Assembly (NCBI RefSeq): GCF_010634855.1 | Contig: NZ_MWLQ01000011.1 | Coordinates: forward strand, 372,001-436,000 | Direction of reading: 5' to 3' | DNA: 64,000 bases | From: Microbacterium sp. B35-30 | GTDB taxonomy: Bacteria; Actinomycetota; Actinomycetes; Actinomycetales; Microbacteriaceae | Part shown: positions 12,392 through 21,425 of the stretch, piece by piece | Position numbering within the stretch: the first letter of the stretch is position 1 | How the letters are laid out: the number at the start of each line of letters is the position of its first letter | Program-made: the position numbers and the translations under genes | Notes under the pieces: model-generated | What the model was told of the DNA's origin: nothing | The model's input: only the letters and a program-made list of their open reading frames with translations | Database searches by the model: none

Positions 12392-13825
12392 ATGACCACG
12401 ACCGATTCGCCGTCGTTGACGGATACCGCTGCTTCGCCCCGCACCACCTCGCCGGCCGACGCGCCGGTCGTCCTCAACCACCGCTCGGGCCGCTGGATCG
12501 ACGGGTGGAACGCCGAGAACGCGACGTTCTGGCTCGGGGAGGGTCGTGCGATCGCGCGGCGCAACCTCGGCTGGTCGATCTTCGCGGAGTTCCTCGGCTT
12601 CATCATCTGGCAGCTGTGGAGCATCGTCGTCGTGATGCTCCCGGCCGCCGGCTTCCAGCTGACCAGCTCGGAGTCGTTCTGGCTCATCTCGCTCCCGAGC
12701 CTCGTCGGCGCGACCCTGCGCTTCCCGTACACGTTCATGGTCGCGATCTTCGGCGGTCGCAACTGGACGATCGTCTCGGCGGGGCTGCTCCTGATTCCCG
12801 CGGTGCTGCTCGGCATCGTCGTCTCGAACCCGGAGACGCCGTTCGGCGTGCTGCTGCTCGTCGCCGCACTCGGTGGCGTCGGCGGCGGAAACTTCGCCAG
12901 CTCGATGGCGAACATCACCTACTTCTTCCCGCAGAAGGAGAAGGGCTGGGCACTCGGCCTCAACGCCGCCGGTGGCAACCTGGGCACCTCGGTCGCCCAG
13001 TTCGCCGTCCCGATCGCCGTCACGATCGGCGCCGGTGCGACGCTCAACATCGCACTCGCCGGATGGATGTGGATCCCGCTGATCCTGCTCGCGATGTTCG
13101 GCGCGTGGCGCTACATGGACAACCTGTCGTCCGCGAAGGCCGACTTCGGCAGCTCGGCGGCGGCCCTTCGCGAACCGCACCTGTGGATCATGGCTGTGCT
13201 CTACATCGGCACCTTCGGCTCATTCATCGGCTTCGCCAGCGTGTTCCCGAAACTCATCGCCGACCAGTTCCCGGAGTTCTCGACGATCCAGGTCGGGCAG
13301 GCGGCCGTCTCACTGGCGTTCCTCGGGGCACTCGTCGGCTCGCTCGCCCGCCCGTACGGCGGCCGTCTGGCCGATCGCTTCGGAGGCGCGCGGGTCACCG
13401 TCGGGGCCTTCGCGGTGATGGCGCTCGGCGCACTCGCCCTGGTCTGGACACTGCCCATGCAGAACTTCGCGGTGTTCCTGGCGTGCTTCCTGGTGCTCTT
13501 CGCCGCGACCGGAATGGGGAACGGCTCCACCTACCGCATGATCCCCAGCATCTTCGCAGGCCGCGCGCTCGCCCGCGGCTTCGCGCCGGGCACACCGGAT
13601 GCCGCCAAGATGCAGCGCAAGTCGGCTGCGGCTCTCGGCCTCATCTCGGCGATCGGCGCGTACGGCGGCTTCCTGGTGCCGCAGGTGCTGAACGCGTCGC
13701 AGCTGGCGACCGGCGGATACTCGGCGGCGTTCGTGGGCTTCGTCGCCGTCTACGTCGGGCTGCTCCTCCTGACGTTCTTCGTCTACGTTCTTCCGCGACC
13801 GTCGCTGGCGAAGCAGCGCATCTGA
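12392..13825 (+). CDS. narK: MFS nitrate/nitrite transporter NarK/NasA type
   Basis: Twelve-helix major facilitator bringing nitrate (or exchanging nitrite) across the cytoplasmic membrane. The nitrate-porter signatures are present: GGVGGGNFASSMANITYFFP followed by KGWALGLNAAGGNLG in the first half, and ATGMGNGSTYRMIPSIF plus ALGLISAIGAYGGFLVPQVL in the second. An arginine in ATLRFPYTFMVAIFGGR sits where the substrate-binding Arg of helix 2 is expected. The start at 12392 has AGGGAGG seven bases upstream; the open frame reaches further 5' but through the promoter. 477 aa, with a roughly 45-residue hydrophilic N-terminus. Its product delivers substrate to the convergently encoded reductase. 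Confidence 0.93.
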   Translation: MTTTDSPSLTDTAASPRTTSPADAPVVLNHRSGRWIDGWNAENATFWLGEGRAIARRNLGWSIFAEFLGFIIWQLWSIVVVMLPAAGFQLTSSESFWLISLPSLVGATLRFPYTFMVAIFGGRNWTIVSAGLLLIPAVLLGIVVSNPETPFGVLLLVAALGGVGGGNFASSMANITYFFPQKEKGWALGLNAAGGNLGTSVAQFAVPIAVTIGAGATLNIALAGWMWIPLILLAMFGAWRYMDNLSSAKADFGSSAAALREPHLWIMAVLYIGTFGSFIGFASVFPKLIADQFPEFSTIQVGQAAVSLAFLGALVGSLARPYGGRLADRFGGARVTVGAFAVMALGALALVWTLPMQNFAVFLACFLVLFAATGMGNGSTYRMIPSIFAGRALARGFAPGTPDAAKMQRKSAAALGLISAIGAYGGFLVPQVLNASQLATGGYSAAFVGFVAVYVGLLLLTFFVYVLPRPSLAKQRI

Positions 13826-13840
13826 CCGCACGTCTTCGCC

Positions 13841-13879
13841 GGAAGAGCGGATGCCTCGACTCGAGGCATCCGCTCTTCC
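13841..13879. terminator. Bidirectional hairpin between narK and the nitrate reductase gene
   Basis: A perfect 19-bp inverted repeat: GGAAGAGCGGATGCCTCGA (13841-13859), one base, then its complement (13861-13879). It begins 15 nt after the narK stop. No long T-run follows, as is common for actinobacterial terminators. The remaining 229 nt to the end of the reductase gene (13880-14108) show no gene that I can support. Confidence 0.75.
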
Positions 13880-14108
13880 GTGTGTGCAGGGGAATCGGGC
13901 AGCCGTTTCCCGCACGATCGCTGGACCGGGGCGTTTGACGTGGGGAGCATCCGCTTCTCTTCGCGCCCTCGCGACCCGATGGACCTCCTGTCGACCTCCC
14001 GGGCGTGAGCGTGTCGCACTTTCGTGCGCAAGGACCACCTCTTGCGACCGAGATCGGGACACGCACACGGAACAACGGGACATGCAGGGCAGCGCGACGA
14101 ACCTGGGG

Positions 14109-17100
14109 TCAGTACACGTCGCGGACGTAGCGCTCCTCGGCGGCGAGGGCGCGCGTGTACTCCGCCGCGGCCTCTTCCGAGAGCTTGCCGTGCTGCTGCG
14201 CGATGGCGACGAGGGTCGCGTCGACGTCCTTGGCCATGCGGGTCGCGTCGCCGCACACGTAGACGTGAGCGCCCTCCTCGAGCCAGCGCCACAGGCGGGC
14301 GCCGTGCTCGATCATGCGGTCCTGGACGTAGATCTTCTGCCGCTGGTCGCGCGAGAAGGCGAGGTCGAGGCGCGTGAGGAAGCCGTCCTGACGCATCTCC
14401 TCGAGCTCCTCGCGATAGTAGAAGTCGGTCGCAGCGTGCTGCTCGCCGAAGAAGAGCCAGTTGCGGCCGGTGTGCCCGTCTGCGCGGCGGTCGTGCAGGA
14501 ACCCGCGGAACGGCGCGATACCGGTGCCCGGGCCGATCATGATCATCGGCGTGTCGCCGGCCGCGGGCGGCCGGAAGGCGGGCGATCGCTGCAGGTAGAC
14601 GGGCGCCGAGGCCGCATCGCCGTCGGCGAGGAACGTCGAGCAGACGCCGCCACGAGCGCGCCCCGACTCCGTCTCGAAGCGCACGACCGAGACCGTCAGC
14701 TCGACGGTGTCGGGGTTGCTCTTCGGGCTCGACGAGATCGAGTACTGCCGCGGCTGCAGGCGCTTCAGCACGCCGACCCAGTCCGCGGCGGTGGCCGTCA
14801 CCGGGAAGTCGCGCGCGAGGTCGACCGCCTGCTGGCTCCACAGGAACTGTTCGAGGCGGCCCTTGTTCTCGCGCCGGAGCAGCGCCGACAGCGTGCCGTC
14901 GCCGCTGCGCTCCGCGATGAACCTGACCAGGTCGAGCGGGGTCTTGGTGATGTCGAGCCGATTGCGGAGAGCATCGACGAACGTGCGCTCCTGGCCGTCG
15001 AGCTCCACGATCGTGTGCGGCGCGATCCCGGTGGCCTCGAGCCACTCCGCGACGACGCCGGGCGAATTGGCGCAGACGACGCCGAGCGAGTCGCCGGCCT
15101 CGTACTGCGCGCCGGTGTCGGAGAGATCGAAGGCGATCCGCCGCACTTCCTTCTGGGAGCCCGGTCCGCTGAGCAGGTCGTTGCGCACGAGCGACGCACC
15201 CACCGGGTTCGAGCGGCTGAAGAACCGGCGGGCGGGCGGCGCCGGCAAGCCGACGGCTGCTCCCCCATGACCTGCGCCGAGCGCCGAGGCATCAGGACCC
15301 TCTGCCACCAGCGTCTCGAGGATCTGAGCGAGCCACGCCGCGCGCGGCTCCTCGGCATCCGGCTCGAGGTCGACGCGCTCGAGGAGCGCCGTCGCGCCGA
15401 GCTCGCCGAGCCGCGCATCGAGCCGTCGACCATGGCCGCAGAAGTCGTCGTAGCTCGAGTCGCCCAGCGCAAGGACGGCGTAGCGCAGCCCCGACAGTTC
15501 GGGGGCGCCATCGGCCTTCAGCTCGTGCCACAGCGACGCCGCGTTGTCGGGCGGACCTCCGTCGCCGAACGTCGACGTGACGACCAGCAGCCGGCGGACG
15601 GCGGTCAGGTCCGACGCGCGCAGCTCCGCCATGCTGCGGGCACGCGCCGGGATGCCACGGGCACCGAGTGCCGCGGTCGCCGCCGTCGCGAACTCCTCGG
15701 CATTGCCGGTCTGCGACCCCCACAGCACCACGACCTCGTCCTGGGCCGCGGCCGCCGGCATCCCGCCCCCGACCGTGGTGCGCGAGAAGGCGCCGGCGAG
15801 CACGCCGTCGAACCAGGCGCGCGCACGCGCGCCGAGGGGCGCCTCTGCCGGAAGCACCGGCACCTCGCCCGGCGCGAGCACCGCCGAGCGCACGGTCGAG
15901 AGGAAGCCCGCCAGGTACGCGCCCTCGAGGTCGCTGAGCGCCGGCGGCGTGACGTCGACGCCGGCGGCGGCCAGCGCCTCGTCGGCCGAACCGGTCGCCG
16001 CGCCGCCCGGCGGCGGCCCCACGCGCCGCAGCGTCACGGCCGCGAACTTGAACTCCGGCTGGGCCGACAGCGGGTCCACGGCGTCATTGGTCACCGCGTT
16101 GACCGTCACGTACTCGCCGTGCTCGTCGTTCCAGTGGAACGGCGCGAACAGACCCCCGGGCTGCACCCGGTCGGTCAGCACCGCCGGCACGACGAAGCGG
16201 CCGCGGCGCGAGGCGACCTCGACGAGGTCGCCCTCGGCGATCCCTTGGCGCTCAGCGTCCACGGGGTGCACCTCGACGAAAGGACCGGGGTGCAGCTTTG
16301 AGAGCTTCGCGACCCGGCCGGTCTTCGTCAGCGTGTGCCAGTGGTGCGGCAGTCGCCCGGTGTTGAGCACCCAGGGGTAGTCGTCGTCGGGCAGCTCCGC
16401 GGGGGGCAGGTGCGGGCGCGCGAGGAACTGCGCCCGTCGCGACGGCGTCGCGAACGCGAGGCGCGGCACCGTCCCGTCGTCCTCGACGTGCAGCGTCTGG
16501 CTCACCCCGTCGTTGAGGTAGCGGATCGGATGCCGCGTCCCGGCGTCGTCCGGCGGCGCGGGCCATTGCACCGGTGTCTCGCGCAGCCGCTCGTACGTGA
16601 CGCCGCGCAGGTCCCATCCGGTCTGCGGGTTCCAGAAACGGCGGATCTCGTCGAACACCTCGTCGCTGGAGGCGAAGTCGAAGCCGGGGAACCCCATCGC
16701 GCGTGCCACCTGGCAGATGATCAGCCAGTCGGGCTGTGCCTCGCCCGGGGCGGGAAGCACGTCACGGACGAGCGTGAGCGTGCGGTCGCTGTTGACGGTC
16801 ACTCCGTCCGCCTCCACCCACAGCGTGGCGGGCAGCAGGATGTCGGCGTACGCGGTGGTGGCGGTCTCGGTGTAGACGTCCTGGGCGATCACGAGCTCGG
16901 CGCTCTCGAGTGCCTCGATCACCGTCTTGCGGTTCGCGACCGAGGCGACCGGATTGCTGCAGATGATCCACACCGCTTTGATCTCGCCGTCGGCGGCGCG
17001 GCGGAACATGTCGATGGTGCCGGCGCCGGACTCGCCACGGATGGACCCAGGCTCGAGTCCCCAGACCTCTTCGACGAAGGCGCGGTCCGGCGCGCTGAAC

Positions 17101-18176
17101 ACCGCGCGCTGCCCCGGAAGCCCAGGCCCCATGTAGCCCATCTCGCGCCCGCCCATCGCGTTCGGCTGGCCGGTGAGCGAGAACGGCCCGCTTCCCGGCC
17201 GGCAGATGGCACCCGTGGCGAGGTGGAGGTTGCAGATGGCGTTGGTCGACCACGTGCCGTGGGTGGACTGGTTCAGTCCCATCGTCCACAGCGTCATCCA
17301 CTCGTCGGCCTCGCCGATCCAGCGCGCGGCGGTGCGGATGTCGTCCTCGGCGAGTCCGGTCAGCTCCGCGACCCGCCCGGGCGGGTACTCGGCGAGGACC
17401 TCCGCCATGTGCTCCCACCCGTCGGTGTGGGCGGCGATGAACTCCTCGTCGATGTCGCCCGCCTCCACGAGCAGGTGCAGCAGGCCGTTGAGGAGCGCGA
17501 GGTCGGTGCCGGGGGCGATCTGCAGGAAGAGGTCGGCGCGGTCCGCCGTCGTCGTCCGGCGCGGATCGACGACGATGAGCCGCGCGCCCTGCTTGAGGCG
17601 GTCCGCCATCCGCAGGAACAGGATCGGATGGCAGTCCGCCGTGTTCGACCCGATCACGAAGAACAGGTCGGCGTGGTCGAAGTCCTCGTACGAGCCGGGC
17701 GGGCCGTCGGCGCCGAGCGACTGCTTGTATCCCGTCCCGGCGGATGCCATGCACAGGCGCGAGTTCGACTCGATGTGGATGCCCCGCAGGTACCCCTTCA
17801 CGAGCTTGTTCGAGAGGTACTGCGCCTCCATGCTCATCTGGCCCGAAACATACATCGCGATGGCGTCGGGCCCGTGCTCATCGAGGATCCCGCGCAGGCG
17901 GGTCGCGGCATCCGTCACGGCATCAGCCAGCGCGACCGGCTCGGCCGGCTCCCCTCGCGCGGGGCGCACGTGCGCGGTGGTCATGCGGCCCGGAGCCTGC
18001 ATCAGCTCGGCATGGGTGGCGCCCTTGGTGCACAGGCGCCCGGCGTTCGTCGGGTGGGCGCGGTCGCCCGCGACCCTGGCGATGGTGAGCGGATGCCCCG
18101 CCCCCGCGTCCGAGGTCGTCACCGAGATACCGCAGCCGACGCCGCAGTAAGAGCACACGGTGCGAACTTCGCCCAT
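14109..18176 (-). CDS. nasA: Assimilatory nitrate reductase fused to a CysJ-like NADPH flavoprotein reductase
   Basis: Reduces nitrate to nitrite in the cytoplasm; the fusion should let it draw electrons directly from NADPH. N-terminal part: [4Fe-4S] ligands C8, C11, C15 and C49, the molybdopterin-guanine-dinucleotide oxidoreductase fold, and C142 ([16 protein letters not shown]) as likely Mo ligand; molydopterin-binding tail to about residue 720. C-terminal part: flavodoxin domain from about residue 814 ([32 protein letters not shown]), then FAD/NADP module with RQYSISSSP and [17 protein letters not shown], ending YVRDVY like CysJ. 1355 aa. ATG at 18176. Transcribed alone, towards narK. Such fusions are known in actinobacteria; the BFD domain seen in some relatives is replaced here by a linker. 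Confidence 0.92.
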   Translation of the reverse strand: MGEVRTVCSYCGVGCGISVTTSDAGAGHPLTIARVAGDRAHPTNAGRLCTKGATHAELMQAPGRMTTAHVRPARGEPAEPVALADAVTDAATRLRGILDEHGPDAIAMYVSGQMSMEAQYLSNKLVKGYLRGIHIESNSRLCMASAGTGYKQSLGADGPPGSYEDFDHADLFFVIGSNTADCHPILFLRMADRLKQGARLIVVDPRRTTTADRADLFLQIAPGTDLALLNGLLHLLVEAGDIDEEFIAAHTDGWEHMAEVLAEYPPGRVAELTGLAEDDIRTAARWIGEADEWMTLWTMGLNQSTHGTWSTNAICNLHLATGAICRPGSGPFSLTGQPNAMGGREMGYMGPGLPGQRAVFSAPDRAFVEEVWGLEPGSIRGESGAGTIDMFRRAADGEIKAVWIICSNPVASVANRKTVIEALESAELVIAQDVYTETATTAYADILLPATLWVEADGVTVNSDRTLTLVRDVLPAPGEAQPDWLIICQVARAMGFPGFDFASSDEVFDEIRRFWNPQTGWDLRGVTYERLRETPVQWPAPPDDAGTRHPIRYLNDGVSQTLHVEDDGTVPRLAFATPSRRAQFLARPHLPPAELPDDDYPWVLNTGRLPHHWHTLTKTGRVAKLSKLHPGPFVEVHPVDAERQGIAEGDLVEVASRRGRFVVPAVLTDRVQPGGLFAPFHWNDEHGEYVTVNAVTNDAVDPLSAQPEFKFAAVTLRRVGPPPGGAATGSADEALAAAGVDVTPPALSDLEGAYLAGFLSTVRSAVLAPGEVPVLPAEAPLGARARAWFDGVLAGAFSRTTVGGGMPAAAAQDEVVVLWGSQTGNAEEFATAATAALGARGIPARARSMAELRASDLTAVRRLLVVTSTFGDGGPPDNAASLWHELKADGAPELSGLRYAVLALGDSSYDDFCGHGRRLDARLGELGATALLERVDLEPDAEEPRAAWLAQILETLVAEGPDASALGAGHGGAAVGLPAPPARRFFSRSNPVGASLVRNDLLSGPGSQKEVRRIAFDLSDTGAQYEAGDSLGVVCANSPGVVAEWLEATGIAPHTIVELDGQERTFVDALRNRLDITKTPLDLVRFIAERSGDGTLSALLRRENKGRLEQFLWSQQAVDLARDFPVTATAADWVGVLKRLQPRQYSISSSPKSNPDTVELTVSVVRFETESGRARGGVCSTFLADGDAASAPVYLQRSPAFRPPAAGDTPMIMIGPGTGIAPFRGFLHDRRADGHTGRNWLFFGEQHAATDFYYREELEEMRQDGFLTRLDLAFSRDQRQKIYVQDRMIEHGARLWRWLEEGAHVYVCGDATRMAKDVDATLVAIAQQHGKLSEEAAAEYTRALAAEERYVRDVY

Positions 18177-18198
18177 GCCTCGATGATCCGGGATGGAG

Positions 18199-18225
18199 GT
18201 TCCGGGACGTTTCCCGGGGTGTTAC
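18199..18225 (-). promoter_or_regulatory. Possible GlnR-like operator of the nitrate reductase gene
   Basis: On the minus strand GTAAC starts at 18225, GAAAC at 18213 (12 nt later) and GGAAC at 18203 (22 nt later). The half-sites match those at nirB and narK, but the spacing differs and no TAGCGT-like -10 element is seen before the ATG at 18176. The transcript may have a very short leader. This is weaker evidence than at the other two promoters. Confidence 0.4.
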
Positions 18226-18276
18226 CCGCAGATCACATCTGACGCACGGGCGCCGGCGGCACCACGTGAGGACGGG

Positions 18277-18933
18277 TCAGTCGGCTGTGCCGGCGTCATC
18301 CGAAGAAGGGTTCGCGGGCGCCTCGTCGCCGTCGTCGGGCAGCTCCTCGAAGAGGCCGGCCGGCGGGGTCACGATGACCCGCCCGGCGGCGATGTCGACC
18401 TCGGGCACGATCGCCTTGACGAACGGCACCAGAACCTCGTCGTCGCGCACCTTCACGATGAGCAGATCCTGCGCGGGGAAGTGATCCACCCGCGCGACCT
18501 TGCCGACGACCTGGCCGTCGCGCACCACGTCGAGTCCGACGAGCTGGTGATCGAACCACGCGTCGTCCTCGGCGGGCGAGGCCTGCAGATCCTCGTCGAC
18601 CCAGAGGATCGCCCGGAGCAGCCCTTCGGCGGCGTCACGGTCCTCCACCCCGTCGAAGAACGCGACCGGGTGGCTGTTCATCCAGCGGAACTCGCGCACC
18701 GTGAGCGGCTTGCCGTGCCACGGCGACGACTCCGGAACCTGGAGTGTGAAGGTCGCCCCGGGGACGAAGCGCCCCTCGGGGTCGTCGGTGTAGAGCTCGA
18801 GCTTGATGGCGCCCTTGAGTCCGTGCGCCTTGACGAGGCGGCCGACCCGCAGCTGCGTCTTGCCTGCGGGGGGAACAGCGTTCACGGGCTTGCGGGCGTC
18901 TGCGCCCGATCCCGTGGTGTCTTCGCCTGCCAC
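18277..18933 (-). CDS. rimM: 16S rRNA processing protein RimM
   Basis: 30S maturation factor that binds ribosomal protein S19. The N-terminal RimM beta-barrel (QLRVGRLVKAHGLKGAIKLE, FRWMNSHPVAFFDGVEDRDAAEGL) and the C-terminal PRC-barrel (DHQLVGLDVV, ARVDHFPAQDLLIVK, LVPFVKAIVPEVD) are both present, followed by an acidic tail. The start is uncertain: the GTG at 18933 lies just after the khpA stop and is used here (218 aa); an ATG at 18984 would add 17 residues but overlap khpA by 50 nt. The conserved domain starts only about 25 residues in, so function is not affected. Confidence 0.92.
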   Translation of the reverse strand: MAGEDTTGSGADARKPVNAVPPAGKTQLRVGRLVKAHGLKGAIKLELYTDDPEGRFVPGATFTLQVPESSPWHGKPLTVREFRWMNSHPVAFFDGVEDRDAAEGLLRAILWVDEDLQASPAEDDAWFDHQLVGLDVVRDGQVVGKVARVDHFPAQDLLIVKVRDDEVLVPFVKAIVPEVDIAAGRVIVTPPAGLFEELPDDGDEAPANPSSDDAGTAD

Positions 18934-18934
18934 C

Positions 18935-19165
18935 TCAGTCGTCCGCGACGTCGACGCGCACACGGCGTCCGTCGGCGAGGGCACTGATGAGGGTGCGCAG
19001 GGCTTTGGCCGTGCGGCCGCCGCGCCCGATCACGCGACCCCGGTCATCGGGGTGGACGTGCACTTCGAGCACGTCGCCGCGAGGCGACGTGGACGAGTCG
19101 ATGCGGACGTCATCGGGGTGATCGACGATCCCCTTGATGACGTGTTCGAGCGCGGCGGCGAGCAA
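18935..19165 (-). CDS. khpA: KH-domain RNA-binding protein (KhpA)
   Basis: A 76-aa single KH domain with the loop GRGGRTAKALRTLI (GxxG plus following helix). It belongs to the KhpA/YlqC family, whose gene sits between rpsP and rimM in many Gram-positive bacteria; KhpA binds RNAs and influences cell division and envelope growth in firmicutes. Here it starts 4 nt after the rpsP stop and abuts rimM, so the three are co-transcribed. The exact RNA targets in actinobacteria are not known. Confidence 0.9.
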   Translation of the reverse strand: MLAAALEHVIKGIVDHPDDVRIDSSTSPRGDVLEVHVHPDDRGRVIGRGGRTAKALRTLISALADGRRVRVDVADD

Positions 19166-19169
19166 CGGA

Positions 19170-19580
19170 TTACTCTGCGGACTCGGCGGCGGCCTCGTCG
19201 GCGGGAGCCTCGGCGGGCTCCGCCTTCTTCTCAGCCTTCGGCTTGACGACCGACTTCTTTGCGGAGTCGATCTCGAACGCGGGCTTCTCCTCGCGGGTCT
19301 TCACGGTCGAGACCGCGTCCTTGTCGCCCTTGAACTTGCCCCAGTCGCCCGTGAGCTTGAGGAGCGCCGCGACCTGCTCGGTCGGCTGCGCGCCGACGCT
19401 CAGCCAGTACTGCGCGCGCTCCGAGTCGACCTCGATGAACGAGGGCTCCTCGGTGGGGTGGTACTTGCCGATCTCTTCGATGACACGGCCGTCGCGCTTG
19501 GTGCGCGAGTCGGCCACGACGATGCGGTAGTAGGGCGCACGGATCTTGCCGAGGCGCTTGAGACGGATCTTGACAGCCAC
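19170..19580 (-). CDS. rpsP: 30S ribosomal protein S16
   Basis: Starts with the canonical S16 sequence [20 protein letters not shown] and continues [20 protein letters not shown]. The open frame reaches 19 codons upstream, but the GTG at 19580 has AGGAG at the right distance and gives the conserved N-terminus. The 136-aa protein carries an Ala/Glu/Lys-rich C-terminal tail (residues about 95-136, [20 protein letters not shown]) as in other high-GC actinobacteria. Leads rpsP-khpA-rimM and diverges from the ligase gene at 19774. Confidence 0.96.
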   Translation of the reverse strand: MAVKIRLKRLGKIRAPYYRIVVADSRTKRDGRVIEEIGKYHPTEEPSFIEVDSERAQYWLSVGAQPTEQVAALLKLTGDWGKFKGDKDAVSTVKTREEKPAFEIDSAKKSVVKPKAEKKAEPAEAPADEAAAESAE

Positions 19581-19773
19581 GATTCTCCTGAATGTGTGGG
19601 AAGTGAACGAACTGGTCGCCTGGGGAGTGGGGTGCACACCCGGCGGAAGCTCAGAAGGAGGACCGCCACGCTGGATAGAGGGTCGAGCGTGTGGTCCAGC
19701 CCTCTATTCTGCCAGATGACGCAGCACCTCGCGAACCGGCCGGATGGCGGCATCCACATGCCAGACTGTGCCC

Positions 19774-20937
19774 ATGACGGTGCCCTTCGCGACATCCGCC
19801 CGCTCGTCCGTCGGCATGGAGTGGGAGGTCATGCTCGCCGACACCGCGACGGGAGACCTCATCCCCCGCGCTCCGGACCTGCTCGCCGCTCTCGAGGAGC
19901 GTTCCAGCCTCGAGCGATACACGGTCACCGGCGAGCTGCTGACGAACACCGTCGAGGTGACGAGCGGCATCGGCGACACGGTCGCGGCCGCCGTCGACGA
20001 CATCGCCGACGCGATCGCCGAAGTGCGCACCTACACCGACCCGCACGGCATCGACCTGCTCTGCGCGGGAAGCCACCCGTTCGCCCAGTGGTACAACCAG
20101 AGCGTCACCGACAAGACCCGCTACCACAAGCTGATCGAGCGAACCCAGTGGTGGGGGCGGAACATGATGATCTGGGGCATCCACATCCACGTGGGCGTCG
20201 ACGATGTCAACAAGGTGTTCCCGATCATCAACGCCCTCGCGGTGTACCTGCCGCACCTGCAGGCGCTGTCCGCATCGAGCCCGTTCTGGGCGGGCGAGCG
20301 CACCGGCTACGCCTCGAACCGCGCCCTCGTCTTCCAGCAGCTGCCCACGGCCGGGCTGCCCTGGCCGCTCCAGGACTGGAGCGAGTTCGAGGGCTACCTC
20401 GACGACATGGTCGCCACCGGAGTGATGGAGGATGCCACCGAGGTGCGATGGGATATCCGCCCGGCGCCCCGCTGGGGCACGATCGAGGTGCGCGCGTGCG
20501 ACGGGATGTCGACTCTTCCCGAGCTCGCCGCCCTCGCCGCCCTCGTCCAGGTGCTGGTGGAGCACTTCTCGCGCCGGCTCGACGAGGGGCTGCCGCTCGA
20601 GACGATCCAGCCGTGGTTCATCCGCGAGAACAAATGGCGGGCGGCCCGCTACGGACTCGACGCACGCGTGATCGTCGACCACCTCGGCACCCAGCGGCTG
20701 GTCACCGACCATCTGCGCGAGACACTGGCAGAGATCGGCGGGATCGCCGACGACCTCAAGTGCGCCCGCGAACTGGGCGGCATCGAGACGATCCTCACCG
20801 ATGGCGCGAGCTACTCGCGCCAGCTCGCCGTCGCGGATGCATCAGACGGCGACCTCCGAGCGGTCGTGCGACACCTGGTCGGCGAGTTCCGCTCCGGTCC
20901 CACCCTGCGCGAGCACCTCGCCACGCTCGGCCGCTGA
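19774..20937 (+). CDS. Carboxylate-amine / glutamate-cysteine ligase, YbdK (GCS2) type
   Basis: ATP-dependent ligase of the GCS2 family, which joins the gamma-carboxyl of glutamate to the amino group of cysteine or similar amines. Family motifs: SVGMEWEVMLADTATGDLIP, TNTVEVTSGIGDTV, GIHIHVGVDDVNKVFPIINAL, SSPFWAGERTGYASNRALVF, WDIRPAPRWGTIEVRACDG and WFIRENKWRAARYGLDA. The ATG at 19774 fits the family N-terminus; another ATG at 19744 would add ten residues, and neither has a clear Shine-Dalgarno. 387 aa. Actinobacteria make mycothiol rather than glutathione, so the physiological acceptor is unclear. A 10-bp hairpin follows at 20991-21027. Confidence 0.85.
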   Translation: MTVPFATSARSSVGMEWEVMLADTATGDLIPRAPDLLAALEERSSLERYTVTGELLTNTVEVTSGIGDTVAAAVDDIADAIAEVRTYTDPHGIDLLCAGSHPFAQWYNQSVTDKTRYHKLIERTQWWGRNMMIWGIHIHVGVDDVNKVFPIINALAVYLPHLQALSASSPFWAGERTGYASNRALVFQQLPTAGLPWPLQDWSEFEGYLDDMVATGVMEDATEVRWDIRPAPRWGTIEVRACDGMSTLPELAALAALVQVLVEHFSRRLDEGLPLETIQPWFIRENKWRAARYGLDARVIVDHLGTQRLVTDHLRETLAEIGGIADDLKCARELGGIETILTDGASYSRQLAVADASDGDLRAVVRHLVGEFRSGPTLREHLATLGR

Positions 20938-21425
20938 TCGACGCCGCTCGTCGCAGGCGATCCTCGGCGCTCGCAGCCTGCACCGGTGCCATCACCTGAC
21001 GGGTCTGACGTCACCGGGTCAGGTGATGTCACGGTGCCAGGACGCTCCGGTCCACACCGTCCTACGCCGGTGAGATCACCTGAGCTCATCCCACCCCGAG
21101 CGAGCGGATGCCGCGCCAATGAAGCTCCGACTGCCCGGGTTCACGTGCGACCTGCCCGGGCACCCGTCCCGCCACCACTCGCCAGGGCGCCACGTCGCGC
21201 GTGTTGCCCCGATGAAGCGCCATCGCATCAGGTGATGTGACCACATCAGGAGGATCCAGCCCGCCCCGCCCCCGCCTGCGTCGGCGACATCGACTGACCT
21301 TGCAACGCCCGGGCCGCGCGATGCGGCCTTCGCCCTTCCTCCCCCATCGCGGACGGGCTCGAACTGTCCCCAGATCGCGGCGTGCGGGCGCCTTGTCGGC
21401 GTGCGGGCGGGAAGCCTTGGTGTCC
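20938..21425. repeat. Gene-poor 488-nt region with a family of TGACATCACCTGA-like repeats
   Basis: No gene is supported here. The 8-mer TCACCTGA or its complement TCAGGTGA occurs at 20992-20999 (+), 21019-21026 (-), 21076-21083 (+) and 21228-21235 (-), and again beyond the next gene at 22294-22301 (-), with a variant (TCGCCTGA) at 22351-22358 (+). Two longer direct repeats flank the DUF559 gene: 20976-20999 matches 22335-22358 (22 of 24), and 21218-21238 matches 22284-22304 (19 of 21). The second includes the last codons of the gene, so 21213-21236 looks like a remnant gene end (ATG...CGCATCAGGTGA). Confidence 0.7.
20991..21027. terminator. Hairpin after the YbdK-type ligase gene
   Basis: ATCACCTGAC (20991-21000) and GTCAGGTGAT (21018-21027) form a perfect 10-bp stem with a 17-nt loop, 53 nt after the stop of the ligase gene. 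It is built from two inverted copies of the local TCACCTGA repeat, so it may be a repeat by-product rather than a dedicated terminator. Confidence 0.4.
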
